64,000 bases of DNA. Origin: Temnopleurus reevesii. Taxonomy: Eukaryota > Echinodermata > Echinoidea > Temnopleuroida > Temnopleuridae. The first letter of the stretch is position 1. Each line of letters starts with the position of its first letter. Of this stretch, positions 61,310-64,000 are shown piece after piece. Position numbers and translations under genes: made by a program. The DNA lies in the NCBI GenBank assembly GCA_036244855.1, contig BQKZ01000008.1, forward strand, positions 123,255 through 187,254, written 5' to 3'. The notes below the pieces were generated by a model. It made no database searches, was not told where the DNA came from, and saw only the letters and a program-made list of their open reading frames with translations.

Positions 61310-61740
61310 AGAAAGGAGTTGCTATGCTGCCCTCTAGTGCTTTATACATTATAGTGTCTGGCATCAATATCTGGCTCGTCTAGAGTAGAAGTGACTCAAC
61401 AGCACACAAAGGGAGAGTTGTTGTGCTGCCATCTATAGTTCATGGTGAGGTATCTTTCTTGAAGTAGTGTGGCAATTCATATTTTTCCAGAACTGTCTTT
61501 GAATTTCTTTCACCACAGGTTCTTTAAACATTTCTTATATCATCCTCGACTGTGATTCACCGATATTACGCATGTGTAACCTTCAGTAAAGATGACTCAA
61601 CAGCGCACAAAGGCAGAATTGTTGTGCTGCCATCTATAGATCATGTTGAGTTATCTTTCCTACAATTGTGTTGGGATTCATCTTTTTCCATAGTTGTCTT
61701 CAATTTTCTTTTACCATAAGTTCTTCAAACGTTTCTAATA
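61310..61740. repeat. Tandem duplication, period about 205 bp
   Basis: 'GTTGTGCTGCCATCTATAG' is followed by 'TCATG.TGAG.TATCTTTC' and, about 85 bp on, 'TTCTTTCACCACAGGTTCTT'. The block occurs at about 61420 and again at about 61620. A partial older unit lies near 61320 ('TGCTATGCTGCCCTCTAGTG'). Confidence 0.85.
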
Positions 61741-61889
61741 ACATGGCTGGTAAAATAATTGTATCGATAAAATCTGTGTTACTTTTCTTAGCATTACTAC
61801 ATTGTACAGTAATGACTATTGTGTGTTTCTATCAGACACAAACAGCATATTATCATCATCATGCATTCTCCCAATTCTTGAATCATTCC

Positions 61890-61911
61890 CATATATATAT
61901 ATATATATACA
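61890..61911. repeat. (AT)n microsatellite
   Basis: A short pure run of TA dinucleotides. Confidence 0.95.
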
Positions 61912-62149
61912 CACTCACTGATGTACTGTAATCTCAATGACAATGATCACTATTGTCATCTACTAGATCATCATCGTAATTATTATCTTTATCCATTTAT
62001 TATCAGAATCATTATAATCCTTCACCTCAACTAATCCTATGACTAATATTCATCATGATCTTTATTGTGATAGTATCATCATCATTATTATCATTTCCAT
62101 CTTCCTCATACACCCTAATAATTGATAACTTATTGTCATAATTGTAATC

Positions 62150-63216
62150 ATCCTTGAACTTTGATCATCATGATCATCATTAACAACAGCATCAGCAGCA
62201 ACATTATTGCAATCACCATCCATCATTATGAATATCTCTTCACTATTTCCAGTATTTTTCACTTCACAATCACTATCCCTATTACTCCATCATCCCTGAC
62301 CATCATAATCATAATCACAATCTTCATGACCCTCATCCTCACAATCTACATGATCTTCACACCTCAGCTATCATCATCATTATCATCACATACCATTACA
62401 ATTTCAACCATAATCATTGCTCCATCTTGATTTTCCTGATCATCATTAACAATAACTATGGCACCGCAGATATAATAACCATTATCATCACATACCATTA
62501 TAATTTCAACCATCATCATCGCTCTATCTTGACTTTCCTCATCATCCTTCTTCTCATCATCCCCATAATCATTACACAGCTTTCATTTTTAAGTATTTTC
62601 ACCATCCTAATCTCTCTTTCATTTCTTTCATTCCTCTTTCATCTCTTTCCTCTCTCCCATCTCTTTCTTCTCTCTCATCTCTTTCATCTCTCCCACTCAC
62701 CTGTGCCACTCGATTCCCCATCATCTGCGCCGCATCCCGGACCGGCTTGAGAATCTTTTTGGTGACGGCGGAAGAGTTAGAGATTTCGCAGTGGAGCTTG
62801 TGAAAGCCAGTGTGGTTACAGTTGTCACAATTGCTCTCACTTTTATTCAGCTGCTACATTATTCACATTTTAATTTTGAACTCATAAATATTCTGGAAAG
62901 ATAAGCAACTCTGCAACACTATTAGAATTGACTATCACTTCACCAAAAATATCATTATTACTATATTATCCCTAACTATCAGAATCATCTTCATCCTCAC
63001 TATCTACATGATCTTCATGCAGCAGCTCATCATTATTATCATCACATCACATTATCCTTCTTGATTTTCCTCATCACATGCCATCATCATTATTATCATT
63101 ATTGTTCTCCTCATCATCTCCATAAGCATTAAACAGCGTTCATGAGTATCCTCACCATCTCGTTCATCACTTTCATCTGTTTCTTCTCTCTCATCTCTTT
63201 CATCTCTTCCACTCAC
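62150..63216. repeat. Local tandem duplication spanning the linker-exon flank
   Basis: The downstream flank of the linker exon (about 62995-63216) recurs at about 62340-62700. Shared segments include 'ATCTACATGATCTTCA' and 'TCTCTCATCTCTTTCATCTC' leading to the CACTCAC donor. A smaller repeat, 'CATCACATACCATTA.AATTTC', occurs at about 62384 and 62487. ATC-rich low complexity surrounds both. The duplication carried part of the exon with it (entry at 62701). Confidence 0.75.
62701..62796 (-). other. Partial copy of the ERG linker exon, potential in-frame cassette exon
   Basis: It reads '..NSSAVTKKILKPVRDA' then 'QMMGNRVAQ' and the donor CAG|GTGAGT, against '..RDATQVMGNRVTQ' in the true exon. 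Over the last 27 codons I count three amino-acid changes and six silent changes. Upstream of that the similarity fades. With an acceptor at 'CTTTCACAAG' (ending at 62797) the piece is 96 bp, phase 0 on both sides, so it could be inserted between the linker exon and the S1-S3 exon without shifting the frame. The acceptor's pyrimidine tract is weak. It may equally be a dead duplicate. Confidence 0.5.
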
Positions 63217-63446
63217 CTGTGTCACTCGATTCCCCATCACCTGCGTCGCATCTCGGACCGGCTTAAGAATCTTCTTGGTGACGGCAGAGGAGTTGGAGTC
63301 TTCGCGCTGGAGCTCGTGAAGGCCACTTTCTAAGGGATGCTCATCTAGGCTACGAAGGCTGTGCGTGGACACGTCCTTCCGCAGCACCCGGTATCTCGCC
63401 AAGTCCGAGTCGGAAGCTGCAGAGGGCAGGTTCTTTGCAAAGTTTC
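63217..63446 (-). CDS. KCNH (ERG-type): ERG channel exon: N-terminal linker between the PAS domain and S1
   Basis: The exon has two bases completing a Gly codon, then 76 codons. The acceptor is 'TTTGGTATTTCCAG' and the donor CAG|GTGAGT. 'SAASDSDLARYRVLRK' aligns with the conserved 'TSDSDLVRYR' motif of vertebrate ERG linkers. The end 'MGNRVTQ' matches the 'VTQ' before 'VLSLG' in human ERG1, so it splices in phase 0 to the exon at 12045, about 51 kb away. The middle part is hydrophilic and unrelated to vertebrate sequence, as usual for this disordered linker. PAS/cap exons must lie beyond the right edge. Confidence 0.93.
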
Positions 63447-64000
63447 CTGGAAATACCAAAGATTTTCTTATTTTAACCCTTTCTGTGTTGCATTCATTAT
63501 GAAGGTAGGGATTACATAGCCCGAGCCACTAGCCACTAAAAAGTACATCCTGGCTATTGCGTATTTTGGAGTTTACACACAAGAGAACACTTCCCATATG
63601 GAAAAAAATGTGAACAAAACCACTTCCGTGTTAAACTTTTAAATCTAACTTCACATTTAGATAAATTGAATTAGAAATTTAAATTCTAACTCTGTCTATC
63701 TTCGCATGAAAGATATCTTTTTTCTCAAGGATATGTCAAGATATTGGGGAAATTAGGGGAGAAGAAATTGTTTTTCCCCTTTTAATTCTATCGTTGTGTA
63801 GTGTGATTGATATTCTGATCATTGGGATAAAAGTAATCCTCACCATAAATAGACAGTCTGAAACCTATTCAATATAATGTTAGAAATATCATTAACATTT
63901 GAAGAGAGTTAATCAGTTGTATCTGTCTCACGATGAATATCTTTTTATCAAATATTAATAACCCAAGATAAATTTAGTTGAATTACTTCAGGGTACAATA
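63447..64000 (-). other. Intron upstream of the linker exon (partial)
   Basis: AT-rich sequence after the acceptor (phase-1 intron). No exon, SINE or tandem repeat was recognised up to the window edge. Confidence 0.8.

Larger units (their letters stand above)
38871..63216 (-). other. Large intron, segment from the linker exon to the alternative first exon (24 kb)
   Basis: This is the rest of the intron between 63217 and 12045. Stretches with no named element are 38871-41600, 43170-43820, 44870-46060, 48170-49540, 49720-51100, 53430-54250, 54670-55530, 55990-57270, 57600-58890, 59120-60250 and 60430-61310. They are AT-rich and show only short simple repeats. Long open frames there, such as 49066-49533 on the minus strand, have AT-driven composition and no recognisable family. 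Confidence 0.75.

Noticed and set aside
61668..61931. 87-codon plus-strand frame with a hydrophobic start
   Set aside because: It begins inside a duplicated block and ends in an (AT)n repeat; hydrophobicity follows from T-rich sequence.

Overview
This is eukaryotic genomic DNA, AT-rich and intron-dominated. I infer an echinoderm, most likely a sea urchin. The evidence is the tRNA-derived SINE family with its recurring segment 'GTACCCATTCACCTCACC...GTGCAGCACAATGTGGAT', the dense MITE and microsatellite load, and a coding sequence close to vertebrate ERG channels. The species call is inference.

One gene is clearly present: an ERG-type (KCNH2/6/7 family) voltage-gated potassium channel on the minus strand. 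Six exons of the main transcript total 1,500 bp, with consistent GT/AG junctions and matching phases. They run from the N-terminal linker (63446-63217) through S1-S3 (12045-11632), S4-S5 (11061-10862), the pore helix and selectivity filter (9742-9540) and S6/C-linker (8561-8362) to the first half of the cyclic-nucleotide-binding homology domain (6239-5987). The PAS/cap exons should lie beyond the right edge. The rest of the CNBHD and the C-terminus are not in the window.

The linker exon and the S1-S3 exon are separated by about 51 kb. Inside that gap, at 38709-38614, is a short exon with a strong Kozak ATG, a TATA-like box upstream and a phase-0 donor. It can splice directly to the 'VLSLG' exon. 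This is the layout of the PAS-less ERG1b isoform of vertebrates, with an unrelated 32-residue N-terminus. Two local exon duplications decorate the gene: three broken tandem copies of the 5' half of the pore exon lie just upstream of the real pore exon (9826-10338), and a partial copy of the linker exon lies 0.4 kb downstream of the original (62796-62701).

The rest is intronic and repetitive. It contains SINEs (several nested), a 176-bp PIF/Harbinger-like MITE present three times with TAA/TAT target duplications, several foldback elements, and tandem arrays with periods of 42, about 185, about 185-190 and about 210-245 bp. There are also many (TC)n, (ATG)n and homopolymer tracts. Positions 1-5867 are a near-identical direct copy of 17514-23564. 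Copy 1 ends exactly at a single N (5868) and begins in a poly-G run, so a contig or haplotig join is at least as likely as a real duplication. No second protein-coding gene, true tRNA, rRNA or CRISPR array was recognised.
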